Part shown: in pieces, positions 56,124-64,000 of the stretch | How the letters are laid out: every line of letters starts with the position of its first letter | How positions within the stretch are numbered: position 1 is the first letter of the stretch | The notes under the pieces: model-generated | Told to the model about the DNA's origin: nothing | Database searches by the model: none | What the model saw: the letters and a program-made list of their open reading frames with translations, nothing else | NCBI RefSeq assembly: GCF_034009455.1 | Contig: NZ_CP125380.1 | Coordinates: forward strand, 5,717,501-5,781,500 | Length of the DNA stretch: 64,000 bases | Direction: 5' to 3' | Source of the DNA: Pseudomonas sp. P5_109 | GTDB lineage: Bacteria; Pseudomonadota; Gammaproteobacteria; Pseudomonadales; Pseudomonadaceae | Position numbers and translations under genes: made by a program

Positions 56124-58607
56124 ATGAACACCGTATTGAAATACCGTGATGGCGAAGCCATGCCTGCGATTCGGTCGGCCGACACGTTCCCTCAACTGTC
56201 GCGGGCCAAGACCGCCATGCTGTTGCTGCTGAGCAACGTGCTGATTGGGCTCGAAGCCAATGCCGAAGACCTCAATGCTGCTTCGTTGCTGACTTCGTTC
56301 GACCAGAACATGCTGAGTCAACGCGGTATCGACCCCATTCTCGCAACCCTGCTGCTGGCCGCTCCGAACTTCACCGCTGGCCGACATCCGATCACCCTCA
56401 CGGTCAATGGCCTGCGTAGTGGCCGGGTGGACGTCACATTCAACGGCGAAGGCGACTTGTGCTTTGACCCTGCCCTGCTCGATGCGGCAAACCTGACCGT
56501 ACCTCCAACTCCAGCCAGCGACAAAGGCTGCTTCGACGTACTCGCCACGTGGCCGCAAACCCGAATCGAACAGGACCCGGCCAACCTCGGCCTGTCATTG
56601 ATAGTACCCACCCAGGCAATACGTCCGGCTGTCCGGGATGTTTCGGGCTATCAAACCGGCGGTATCGCCGGATTACTCAACTACGACGTCAACAGCCTTC
56701 ACAGCCAATACGGCAGCCAATCGAACCGCTACCTCTCAGCCAATACCGAAGTCGGTTTCAATGCCGGCGACTGGATTGTGCGTAGTCGTCAGGTGCAGAC
56801 CTGGCAGAACGATGTGTCCAGTACCACTCACCTTGCGGCCTACGCCCAGCGCACCTTTGCCAGCCATGAGACGGTGCTTCAAGCGGGTCAGGTCAATCTC
56901 TATAACCCGGTACTGGCTGGCGCGCAGATCACCGGCGTCCAGCTCATGACCGAGCAGGCGCTCCGGGTCGAAGGCCAAAGCAATCCCATCGAGGGGATTG
57001 CTCACAGCCAGGCTCAGGTTGAAATCCGGCAGAACGGTTCACTGATCCACTCGACAGTGGTGCCGGCCGGGCCGTTTTCCCTGAGCAACGTGCGTCGGCT
57101 CGACAGTCGCTCCGATGTCGAGGTCACCGTCAAGGAAGCGGACGGCAGCGAGCAACGCGTCACGGTCCCCGTCGCCATGCTCGGTGTTGGCTTGCCGGCT
57201 CCCGGTTTTTCGCTGGCCGCCGGCCAGGTACGTAGTCTCGGCGCTGCACAGAGCGGCGAGCCCTGGGTGATCAGCGGTGGCTGGAGCGGAGCACTCAACC
57301 CGAATGTCCTGCTTACCACCGGTGCCACCGGGACCACCAACTACCGCGCTGCGGGCGCAGGCCTGGGCCTGCTGCCAGGGCCCGACACACAGATCCAGGC
57401 CACCCTGCAAGCGACCGACACCAGCACCCGCCAGGCCGACAGTGGGCTTCAGGCCGACCTGAATGTTTCGCAACGCATGGGAAAGCAGTGGTCGATCAAT
57501 GCCGGAACTTCGCACCGGACCTTCGGCTATCGCGAGCTATCGGAGGCAGTGTTCGATTCCCGGTCGGAGCGCAGCCAGTCGCGTTACCGCGATCAGCAGA
57601 GCCTGTCGCTTGCCTGGTCACACCCCGGGTTAGGCGCGTTCAGCAGCGGCGTCAATCGCTCAACGACTTTCGACGGACAAAACAGCAGCCGCGCCCTGGC
57701 GTCCTGGGGCACCCAGATTGGCGGCGTGTCGGTGTCTGCCACGGCGCAATGGCAAGTCAGCGGTAGCCAACGCAGCGACGACAGCGTTTACCTGAGCTTG
57801 AGTATTCCACTGGGTGAAAATCGTCGGGCGCGCACGTGGGTACGCAGTTCAGCTGGCGAATACCGCAGTGGTGTCGGCTTGAACGAGCAGCTCAACGACC
57901 AGTTGAGTTACCGGGTCGGGGTCGAGCACGACACACGAGACAGACAAGTGCAGTCCTCGGCAGGAGTTTCCCTGCTGCCTCGCTACAGCCAATTGGACTT
58001 GAGCTACACCCGCTCCGATGCCGAACACTCCAGCTACCAGATTGGCGCGCGTGGCGCAGCTGTATTGCACGGCGACGGCTTGACGTTTTCGCCATATGCC
58101 GTGCGGGACACCTTCGCGCTGCTTTCGGTAGGCGATACGAGCGCCATCAAAGTCTCGACCCCAAGCGGTCCGGTATGGACCGATTGGCAAGGTCACGCCG
58201 TGGTTCCTCAAGTGCGCGCCTATGGTCGCAGCCCGGTAGAAGTCGACACCCGCTCGCTGCCTCGCAACCTCGATATCAACAACGGACTGGCCATGGTGTC
58301 CGCCGGGCGCGGAGCCGTCGACAAAGTCGAGTTCGGTGTCACGTTGACCCGTCGTGTCTTGCTCAAGGTTACCACCGACAACGGTGCCCCCCTGCCCCGT
58401 GGCGCGACGGTAACCACCGCAAACGGTGAGTTCGTCACGCTCGCTCAAGAAGGGGGGTTGGTGTTTCTGCCCAACGTCCTGGACACGCGCGACCTATGGA
58501 TAACCGCACCGGGGCTGGAGCGCTGCGAACTGCGTTTCGAGCTGCCCGCCAAGGCCAATATCCAGGTGTATTACGAGACCGCCACCGCCCAGTGCCGAAC
58601 ACTTTGA
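56124..58607 (+). CDS. Outer-membrane fimbrial usher
   Basis: A roughly 827-aa FimD/PapC-family usher, the outer-membrane pore that assembles and secretes fimbriae. After a signal peptide (about residues 25-48, AMLLLLSNVLIGLEANA) there is an N-terminal chaperone-binding domain. The long beta-barrel follows (STTHLAAYAQRTFASHETVLQAGQVN, VPAGPFSLSNVR), then C-terminal domains with GVTLTRRVLLKVTTDNGAPLPRGA and a final Cys pair (ERCELRF, TAQCRTL). The start could also be GTG 56115. It begins 140 nt after the chaperone gene. Confidence 0.93.
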   Translation: MNTVLKYRDGEAMPAIRSADTFPQLSRAKTAMLLLLSNVLIGLEANAEDLNAASLLTSFDQNMLSQRGIDPILATLLLAAPNFTAGRHPITLTVNGLRSGRVDVTFNGEGDLCFDPALLDAANLTVPPTPASDKGCFDVLATWPQTRIEQDPANLGLSLIVPTQAIRPAVRDVSGYQTGGIAGLLNYDVNSLHSQYGSQSNRYLSANTEVGFNAGDWIVRSRQVQTWQNDVSSTTHLAAYAQRTFASHETVLQAGQVNLYNPVLAGAQITGVQLMTEQALRVEGQSNPIEGIAHSQAQVEIRQNGSLIHSTVVPAGPFSLSNVRRLDSRSDVEVTVKEADGSEQRVTVPVAMLGVGLPAPGFSLAAGQVRSLGAAQSGEPWVISGGWSGALNPNVLLTTGATGTTNYRAAGAGLGLLPGPDTQIQATLQATDTSTRQADSGLQADLNVSQRMGKQWSINAGTSHRTFGYRELSEAVFDSRSERSQSRYRDQQSLSLAWSHPGLGAFSSGVNRSTTFDGQNSSRALASWGTQIGGVSVSATAQWQVSGSQRSDDSVYLSLSIPLGENRRARTWVRSSAGEYRSGVGLNEQLNDQLSYRVGVEHDTRDRQVQSSAGVSLLPRYSQLDLSYTRSDAEHSSYQIGARGAAVLHGDGLTFSPYAVRDTFALLSVGDTSAIKVSTPSGPVWTDWQGHAVVPQVRAYGRSPVEVDTRSLPRNLDINNGLAMVSAGRGAVDKVEFGVTLTRRVLLKVTTDNGAPLPRGATVTTANGEFVTLAQEGGLVFLPNVLDTRDLWITAPGLERCELRFELPAKANIQVYYETATAQCRTL

Positions 58608-58617
58608 GGATGCCCCT

Positions 58618-59760
58618 ATGAAGCTCTCCCACCCTTTACTGTTGACACTCGGCACCTTGATGTTGAGCGCCCTTGCGCCTCAGGCCTGGGCGCTCACCGA
58701 TGAATGCCAACTCACCTTGAGTCAGCCCGTACTCGATTACGGCGTGATGAATCGATCAATACGCGCCCATGCCCCCGCGGAGCGAACCCTGGGCGAGCGC
58801 CGTCTGAGCTTGACCCTGAACTGCCCACAACCCACTGACATGACCCTGTTCTACCGCGCCATGTCCGCGACCGCCGAACGCTTTCGCTTTGCCGAGCACG
58901 GCAGCTATGCCGTGCGTATGGGGGACGCCGTACTCGATGGGCAACCGGTGGACCTGGGCCAGATTTCCGCCGTCGGCCAGGTACCCGAAGAAATCGCTTC
59001 GAGTCTGCTCTGGCGACCGCAACAGGCGATCGTTCCGGTTCGAGGTGGTGTGGCGGTACAAGGACAAAGCCTGTCGGCGCAACTGGAACTGACAGCCTGG
59101 GCGCCGGAAAAAGCCTTGCAGATACGAGACGCGGTTGTCTGGGAAACCACCGGCCTGCTTGATGCGGTCGCTACGGGACGCACCAGGGAGATAACCCTGC
59201 GTGCCAGTTTCGCCCCCGTCGCCTGCACCCTGGATCTGTCCAATGGCGGCCAGGTGGATTTCGGTCGGTTATCGATAAACGACCTGAATCCCGACCAAAA
59301 CACCCGACTGCCTCCCAAGGATCTAACCCTGCGAATTGGCTGCGACGCACCGACGCAATTTGCCCTGGTCATGCATGACAACCGCCCAAGTACGGCGACG
59401 GTCAACAGCGGGATTTACTACGGACTGGGTCTGGATAGGCGCGGCAACAAGATTGGCCTGTACTCGCTGACTGTCGATCCCGCCAACGCCAGCGTGGACA
59501 GTTTTACCCGCATGTATCGAACCGACTCCACCACCCGAGGCGTGGCCTGGAGCACCGCCAGTTCAAACCCCATAGCGATCGCCCAGCAAAGCTACCTGGG
59601 CTTTACCGACAGCGCCGCCAGCACCGCAGGGCCGGCCTCGATCCAGAACCTCGCAACCACGGTCACGGTCGATGCCGTCATCGCCCCCACGGCGAGCCTG
59701 GACCTGAGCACCGACGTTCAACTCGACGGCTCAGGGACGATAGAGATGTTTTACCCGTAA
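58618..59760 (+). CDS. Two-domain fimbrial adhesin with C-terminal DUF1120-like domain
   Basis: A 380-aa protein with a signal peptide ending near ALAPQAWA. The N-terminal domain (about 23-190) has one Cys pair (DECQLTL, LNCPQP). The second domain (about 195-380) closely matches the 60536-61183 subunit: PVACTLDLSNGGQVDFG, YYGLGLDRRGNKIGLYSL, YRTDSTT, SYLGFTD and the C-terminal strand SGTIEMFYP. Twice the length of the other subunits, it is probably the tip adhesin, as with two-domain adhesins in other chaperone-usher systems. Ten nt after the usher, with GAGGA upstream. Confidence 0.82.
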   Translation: MKLSHPLLLTLGTLMLSALAPQAWALTDECQLTLSQPVLDYGVMNRSIRAHAPAERTLGERRLSLTLNCPQPTDMTLFYRAMSATAERFRFAEHGSYAVRMGDAVLDGQPVDLGQISAVGQVPEEIASSLLWRPQQAIVPVRGGVAVQGQSLSAQLELTAWAPEKALQIRDAVVWETTGLLDAVATGRTREITLRASFAPVACTLDLSNGGQVDFGRLSINDLNPDQNTRLPPKDLTLRIGCDAPTQFALVMHDNRPSTATVNSGIYYGLGLDRRGNKIGLYSLTVDPANASVDSFTRMYRTDSTTRGVAWSTASSNPIAIAQQSYLGFTDSAASTAGPASIQNLATTVTVDAVIAPTASLDLSTDVQLDGSGTIEMFYP

Positions 59761-59844
59761 CAACCCACCCAACCTTGTTGAAGCCGAGGCGCAATCACGC
59801 GCCCAGGACCCTTCAAGGTCAACTACAGAAAGGAAGTTTCACCC

Positions 59845-60453
59845 ATGAAAAAGTACTTCGCAGCACTCACCACGACAGCACTGATCAGCGTCGCTCCTTT
59901 TGCTCTGGCAGGGCCGAGCACTGAACTGACGGTCAGCGGCGTCATCACGCCAGTCGCTTGCACGCCGACACTCTCCGTTGGTGACATTGACCTGGGATCG
60001 ATCTCGTACAATCAGCTTGAACAGGAGCAGAACACCCTAGTTGGCAGTCATGATGTTTCATTGTCCATGAACTGCGATGGATCTACCGGCTTCGCCATCA
60101 TTGCAATCGACAATAAAGCCGGCTCAGGTATTGGTGACGGGTTTGGCCTTGGCCTGAACGACGGAAATCCGGTGGGATTCTTTACCCCACTAATTCAGCG
60201 AGTCACAGCTGATACAGCCGTTGTTGATCCTATCGAGTCAAACGACAACGGAGCCACTTGGGCGAGAACAGACTCTGCTAAACCGGGAGTTTGGTTGTCC
60301 GCAGCCACCCCTAGCAGTACCACACCGATCGATGCACAGAATGTCACCGTGGACTTTAAGGTCGACACCTACATCCTCCGTGCTGACGAGCTGACGCTGG
60401 ACGGCGACCTCGACCTTGACGGCTCCGCAACGTTTGAAGTGATGTACCTCTAA
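59845..60453 (+). CDS. Fimbrial subunit, DUF1120-like (divergent copy)
   Basis: A 202-aa protein with signal peptide (MKKYFAALTTTALISVAPFALA), then ELTVSGVITPVACTP and a Cys pair (VACTP and MNCDG). It ends in GSATFEVMYL, the C-terminal donor-strand type end seen in its neighbours. The middle is different from the other two subunits: it lacks YYGL and the YRTDSTT-SYLGFTD region, has many acidic residues, and runs IDNKAGSGIGDGFGLGLNDGNP. It is probably a structural subunit, perhaps the major one because of its position and the downstream hairpin. Confidence 0.8.
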   Translation: MKKYFAALTTTALISVAPFALAGPSTELTVSGVITPVACTPTLSVGDIDLGSISYNQLEQEQNTLVGSHDVSLSMNCDGSTGFAIIAIDNKAGSGIGDGFGLGLNDGNPVGFFTPLIQRVTADTAVVDPIESNDNGATWARTDSAKPGVWLSAATPSSTTPIDAQNVTVDFKVDTYILRADELTLDGDLDLDGSATFEVMYL

Positions 60454-60463
60454 GGACCAGGAC

Positions 60464-60502
60464 GCTGAACCGTTCGTTGCCTCCATGAACAAGCGGTTCA
60501 GC
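60464..60502 (+). terminator. Hairpin between the two fimbrial subunit genes
   Basis: A perfect 9-bp inverted repeat, GCTGAACCG with CGGTTCAGC, with a 21-nt loop and no T-run. It may be an mRNA-stabilising element or a partial terminator that makes the preceding subunit more abundant. Confidence 0.5.
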
Positions 60503-60535
60503 ACCTATACCTTCTTCTCGAAAAGGAATTTACCG

Positions 60536-61183
60536 ATGAAGCGTATACCTTTGATCCTGACCGTAACGTTGTTGATGAGTACGACTTGCGCCCTGGCGGC
60601 GCCTACCGCTGATTTGACTGTCAACGGCCTCATCACCCCGGTCGCCTGCACCCCGATCTTTTCCAACAACGGCGTTGTCGACTACGGGATGATCTCCCGG
60701 CAAGACCTGAGCGTCGACAAAAGGACGCAACTGCGTGACGAGTTCCTCGACCTCAACATCAGCTGCACGGCAGCAGCCCGTTTCGCATTGCTCATGCAGG
60801 ACAACCGCGAAGGCTCGGCCATCGTCGACAGTCAGATCTACTATGGCCTGGAGTTCGATCGCAGCGGCAACAAGATCGGCCTGTATTCACTGAATTTCGA
60901 TCCCGCCAGCACCACAGTGGACGCAGTGCCTCAAGTGTATCGAACCGACTCCACCACTGCGGGGCGGGCGTGGAGTACATCCAGGTCCGACCCCCTACCG
61001 ATCAGCGCCAGAAGTTATCTGGGCTTCACCGATGTAGCGGGCAGCACCGCAGGTCCTGTGGCAATTCAGAACCTGAGCAGTCGGGTCAAGCTCGTCACCG
61101 TCATTGCCCCCACCTCAACGCTGGACTTGAGTAGCGATGCAACACTCAACGGCTCTGCGACCCTTGAGGTTAACTATTTGTAG
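60536..61183 (+). CDS. Fimbrial subunit, DUF1120-like
   Basis: A 215-aa subunit with a signal peptide (MKRIPLILTVTLLMSTTCALA), then ADLTVNGLITPVACTP and a second Cys in NISCTA. YYGLEFDRSGNKIGLYSLNFDP, YRTDSTT and SYLGFTDVAGSTAGP recur almost exactly in the C-terminal domain of the 58618 protein. Ends GSATLEVNYL. I use ATG 60536 after AAAAGG; the upstream frame lacks a signal peptide at its start. Last gene of the fimbrial operon. Confidence 0.83.
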   Translation: MKRIPLILTVTLLMSTTCALAAPTADLTVNGLITPVACTPIFSNNGVVDYGMISRQDLSVDKRTQLRDEFLDLNISCTAAARFALLMQDNREGSAIVDSQIYYGLEFDRSGNKIGLYSLNFDPASTTVDAVPQVYRTDSTTAGRAWSTSRSDPLPISARSYLGFTDVAGSTAGPVAIQNLSSRVKLVTVIAPTSTLDLSSDATLNGSATLEVNYL

Positions 61184-61190
61184 GCGTCTG

Positions 61191-62501
61191 TCACGGTTGA
61201 ATTTTCTCACTGCTGACCTCTACATACAGCGCCCGCCCGGCACCGAGGCCGGCAATGATCGCCCCCAGGCCGATGACGCCGAAGATCCAGCCCACGGCCG
61301 TCCAGCCGCCGGTCAAGTCATGCACGATACCGACCGCGAACGGCCCCATGGACGCCAGGGTGTAACCGAAGCCCTGGGCCATGCTCGACAGGTTCGCCGC
61401 CACATGGGCATCCCGCGAACGCAGCACAATCAGGGTCAACGCCAGGCTGAACGTGGCGCCCTGCCCCAGCCCGAGCACAATGGCCCAGCCCCACAGACCT
61501 TCAATCGGGGCGTACAGGCAACCGAACAGACCGCCGAGGGTCAGCGCCATCACGATTACGATCGCCAGGCGCTGATCCTTGCCACGCGTCGCCAGCCATG
61601 GCGCGGCGAGGGAGCTGACCAGTTGCACGATCACCGAGCCCGACAACACCAGCCCGGCCTGGGTCGGGGTCAGGCCGCGACCGATCAGGATCGACGGCAA
61701 CCAGCCGAACACGATGTAGGCCAGGGACGATTGCAGGCCCATGTACAAGGTCACCTGCCAGGCCAGCGGGTCACGCAATAGTCCGCGGACGCGGTAGGCG
61801 ACGTTGTGCGCGCCGTGTTTTTGGCCGACTTGTGGCAACCAGAACAGCGCGGCCGCTAATGCCGGAATGACCCAGAAGCCGAGGCCCAGCGCCCAGCTCT
61901 TGTCGAAATGCTCACTGAGCGGCACGGTCGCACCCGCCGCCATCGCCGCGCCCAGGCACAGGGCCATGGTGTAGACACCGGTCATGGTCCCGGCCTGTTT
62001 CGGGAAATCGCGCTTGACGATGCCCGGCAGCAACACGCCAATCACGCCGATGCTGGCACCGGCCAGTACGCTGCCGGCGAACAGGCCAATCTCGCCAAAG
62101 GAACTGCGCAAGATGATCCCGCCAGCGAGGGTCAGAAGAATGCCCAACACCACACGCTCAGCCCCAAAACGTCTTGCCAGCAGCGGTGCCAGCGGCGCAA
62201 ACAGGCCGAGGCAAAGTACCGGCAACGTCGTCAGCAAACCGGCCTGGGAAGCCGATAGCCCGAGGGACTTCGACACTTCGCTGAGCATCGGCGCCATGCT
62301 CGACAGCGCCGGGCGCAGGTTCAGCGCCACCAGTACCAGGCCCAGCAGCAACAACCACGGCCGGCGCAGAACCGGGTGGGTTTGCTGAACCTGTTCGTCA
62401 TCAGCCTCGGCGTCGATCAGCAGTTCTTCCAACTCTGCCGAGCGTTTGGGGGCTGTGGATAAATCACTGCGCTGTATCGACTTCTCGGTTTCAAGGTTCA
62501 T
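61191..62501 (-). CDS. CynX/NimT-type MFS transporter
   Basis: A 436-aa carrier with a long charged cytoplasmic N-terminus (about 45 residues), then about 12 membrane segments starting WLLLLGLVLVALNLRPALSSMAP. The NLRPA motif and GVLLPGIVKRDFP with GVYTMALCLGAAMAAG are typical of the CynX/NimT subfamily (cyanate, nitroimidazole and related). The substrate is unknown. The gene overlaps the end of the upstream GntR-family regulator gene by 11 nt, so the two are co-transcribed. Confidence 0.9.
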   Translation of the reverse strand: MNLETEKSIQRSDLSTAPKRSAELEELLIDAEADDEQVQQTHPVLRRPWLLLLGLVLVALNLRPALSSMAPMLSEVSKSLGLSASQAGLLTTLPVLCLGLFAPLAPLLARRFGAERVVLGILLTLAGGIILRSSFGEIGLFAGSVLAGASIGVIGVLLPGIVKRDFPKQAGTMTGVYTMALCLGAAMAAGATVPLSEHFDKSWALGLGFWVIPALAAALFWLPQVGQKHGAHNVAYRVRGLLRDPLAWQVTLYMGLQSSLAYIVFGWLPSILIGRGLTPTQAGLVLSGSVIVQLVSSLAAPWLATRGKDQRLAIVIVMALTLGGLFGCLYAPIEGLWGWAIVLGLGQGATFSLALTLIVLRSRDAHVAANLSSMAQGFGYTLASMGPFAVGIVHDLTGGWTAVGWIFGVIGLGAIIAGLGAGRALYVEVSSEKIQP

Positions 62502-63150
62502 TGATCAACTGCCTCGACAGGGATTTGGCCCGTTCCGGGTCGCGTTGTTCGACGGCATCGAGCAATGCGATGTGCAGGTCGAACACTTCCTGGCGGCGCG
62601 GGACGATGTTCAGGGTCTGGCGCAATTGCGCGCCGACGATGTTGGAGAAATAGCGATACAACTCGCTGAGGGTCGGGTTGTGCGCGGCGTCCACCAAGCG
62701 GCGGTGGAACACCAGATCGCAGGCGATGTAGGTGTCGAGATCGCCGTGGTAGTGACTGCCGCTGACACCCAAGGCCTCGCGCAATGCCACCAGATCTTCA
62801 TCGGTGCGGCGCAGGGCTGCCAGGCCGATGGCCTCGACTTCGAGGATGTGCCGGGTTTCCCGGGCCTGCTCAAGGGAGCAACGGGACAGCGCCTTCAAGG
62901 TATCGAGCGGATCGACCACCGCCCGCAGGTAACTGCCGTCGCCCTGACGGATTTCGATCAACCCGGAAAACGCCAGCACGCGCATGGCTTCACGCACGGT
63001 ATTGCGGCTGATGCCCAGCTCGGCGGACAACTCAGGCTCGGTGGGCAGGCGCTGGCCCACGATCCAAACACCTTGGTTGATGCGCTGGCGCAGTTGATCC
63101 AGGGCCTGATCGACCAGGGATCGTTTAACGAGTGGAGCAGCTTCTGACAT
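62491..63150 (-). CDS. GntR/FadR-family transcriptional regulator
   Basis: A 219-aa regulator. The N-terminal winged helix is at about 8-75 (VDQALDQLRQRINQGVWIVG, then RLPTEPELSAELGISRNTVREAMRVL). The C-terminal FCD effector domain is at about 85-215, with ETRHILEVEAIGLAALRR, DLVFHRRLVDAAHNP and a possible metal-binding His set. ATG 63150 (MSEAAPLVKR) is preferred over an upstream codon. It probably controls the overlapping CynX/NimT transporter. Confidence 0.92.
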   Translation of the reverse strand: MSEAAPLVKRSLVDQALDQLRQRINQGVWIVGQRLPTEPELSAELGISRNTVREAMRVLAFSGLIEIRQGDGSYLRAVVDPLDTLKALSRCSLEQARETRHILEVEAIGLAALRRTDEDLVALREALGVSGSHYHGDLDTYIACDLVFHRRLVDAAHNPTLSELYRYFSNIVGAQLRQTLNIVPRRQEVFDLHIALLDAVEQRDPERAKSLSRQLINEP

Positions 63151-63230
63151 AGGATTCGCCCTTTCATCCAATCATAGGATGAATTTTCTGACATGTTAGT
63201 CAGCTTCACCCGAGAGAGCAAGACGATCCC

Positions 63231-63330
63231 TGTAGGAGCGAGCTTGCTCGCGATGGACGTCAACGATATCGCTGGTTGGCAGGTACCCCGCAGCGCTCTC
63301 AAGTCCATCGCGAGCAAGCTCGCTCCTACA
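63231..63330. repeat. REPIN, family A
   Basis: TGTAGGAGCGAGCTTGCTCGCGATGG and CCATCGCGAGCAAGCTCGCTCCTACA face each other over 100 bp, in the gap between the GntR-family gene and the ABC transporter gene. Confidence 0.88.
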
Positions 63331-63353
63331 GGGACATGGTTTTCTTCAGGCAA

Positions 63354-63386
63354 AAATAAACCCGGAACGCAGTCCGGGTTTATTTC
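63354..63386 (-). terminator. Terminator after the ABC ATPase gene
   Basis: AAATAAACCCGGA pairs with TCCGGGTTTATTT around ACGCAG, making a long stem with A/T-rich ends on both strands. Confidence 0.85.
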
Positions 63387-63401
63387 AGTGCCTGGGTTCA
63401 A

Positions 63402-64000
63402 TCAATGCAGGATCTGACTCAGGAACAGCTTGGTACGCTCATTCTGCGGATGGTCGAAGAAGTCGTTCGGCGCGGCCTGTTCGACGATTTCGCCCTTGTC
63501 CATGAAGATCACACGGTTGGCCACGGTGCGGGCGAAACCCATTTCGTGGGTTACGCAGAGCATGGTCATGCCGTCTTCAGCCAGGCCAATCATGGTGTCG
63601 AGAACCTCCTTCACCATCTCCGGGTCGAGCGCCGAAGTCGGTTCGTCGAACAGCATGATTTTCGGTTTCATGCACAGTGCGCGGGCGATCGCCACACGCT
63701 GTTGCTGGCCGCCGGACAGTTGCCCCGGGTATTTATGCGCCTGCTCCGGAATGCGTACGCGTTCCAGGTAGTGCATGGCAATTTCCTCGGCCTTGCGCTT
63801 GGGCATCTTGCGCACCCACATCGGCGCCAGGGTGCAGTTCTGCAAGATGGTCAGGTGCGGGAACAGGTTGAAATGCTGGAACACCATGCCGACTTCACGG
63901 CGGATCGCTTCGATCTGCTTGAGGTCGTTGGTCAGCTCCACGCCATCGACCACGATGCGGCCCTGCTGGTGTTCTTCCAGACGGTTGAGGCAGCGGATGG
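63402..64000 (-). CDS. Polar amino-acid ABC transporter ATP-binding protein (5' end missing)
   Basis: About 199 codons are present; the gene continues past the window end, so the Walker A region is missing. The start of the visible part, [19 protein letters not shown], is the usual sequence just after Walker A. Q-loop [12 protein letters not shown], signature [15 protein letters not shown], Walker [15 protein letters not shown] and switch His in VTHEMGFAR are complete. The sequence matches the GlnQ/AapP/BztD class of amino-acid importers. The permease and binding protein genes would lie outside the window. Confidence 0.95.
   Translation of the reverse strand, partial: IRCLNRLEEHQQGRIVVDGVELTNDLKQIEAIRREVGMVFQHFNLFPHLTILQNCTLAPMWVRKMPKRKAEEIAMHYLERVRIPEQAHKYPGQLSGGQQQRVAIARALCMKPKIMLFDEPTSALDPEMVKEVLDTMIGLAEDGMTMLCVTHEMGFARTVANRVIFMDKGEIVEQAAPNDFFDHPQNERTKLFLSQILH

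Overview
The window reads as chromosome from a Pseudomonas of the fluorescens group. The main evidence is gene content and order: argG-motY-pyrC-rnt-peroxiredoxin-bfd-bfrB-grxD, glpF-glpK-glpR-glpD, xerD-dsbC-hom-thrC, ffh / rpsP-rimM-trmD-rplS, and valS-rlmF-hupN-yejK. High-GC codon use, small Pseudomonas-only proteins (the PA3496-like and DUF3509-like proteins) and many REP/REPIN-type inverted repeats agree. No rRNA, tRNA, CRISPR array, prophage or intact insertion sequence was recognised. Most of the window is core genome; the accessory-looking parts are 2.0-3.3 kb and 54-61 kb.

Layout. 0-1.3 kb: the end of an rsxE-like gene, nth and a small PA3496-like gene. 1.36-3.3 kb: an orphan EvgA/BvgA-like response regulator, an AT-rich gap and an uncharacterised two-membrane-segment protein. 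3.4-13 kb: argG, motY behind a sigma-28-type promoter, pyrC-rnt, a 2-Cys peroxiredoxin, bfd behind a Fur-like box, bfrB, grxD and a molybdopterin oxidoreductase. 13-16.6 kb: argF overlapping an orphan ABC ATPase, then PhzF and YbaK proteins. 16.9-22 kb: the glycerol regulon (facilitator, kinase, repressor, dehydrogenase). 22-28.6 kb: an OYE-family reductase, recJ, yaeQ, a class III CoA transferase, a TIGR02285-like periplasmic protein and a DUF3509-like protein. 28.8-30.2 kb: a BvgS-type sensor that ends after its PAS domain and has no kinase. 30-35 kb: thrC, hom, dsbC, xerD. 35-45 kb: a Na+/H+ antiporter, the ribosomal protein / tRNA methylation operon, ffh, a CcsA/YpjD-like protein, a CNNM/CBS protein and an MFS symporter. 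45-54 kb: valS, rlmF, hupN, yejK, a membrane-anchored glutaredoxin, a GST, a GIY-YIG protein and an NTF2-like protein. 54-61 kb: an RcsB-like response regulator divergent from a five-gene chaperone-usher fimbrial operon with DUF1120-type subunits. 61-64 kb: a GntR-family regulator overlapping a CynX/NimT-type transporter gene, and the end of an amino-acid ABC ATPase gene.

Regulation visible in the DNA. Tandem direct repeats matching the Pseudomonas ArgR operator (TGTCGC-N8-AA, 21-nt period) lie upstream of both argG and argF. A sigma-28 promoter precedes motY, a Fur-like box precedes bfd, and related motifs that may bind GlpR precede glpF and glpD. An inverted repeat with an RcsB-box-like half-site lies in the gap between the RcsB-like regulator and the fimbrial genes.

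The best candidates for something undescribed are the fimbrial operon with its own regulator but no local sensor, the kinase-less sensor together with the orphan EvgA-like regulator, and the two-TM protein in the AT-rich segment. All family assignments come from reading the translated sequence; no database search was run.
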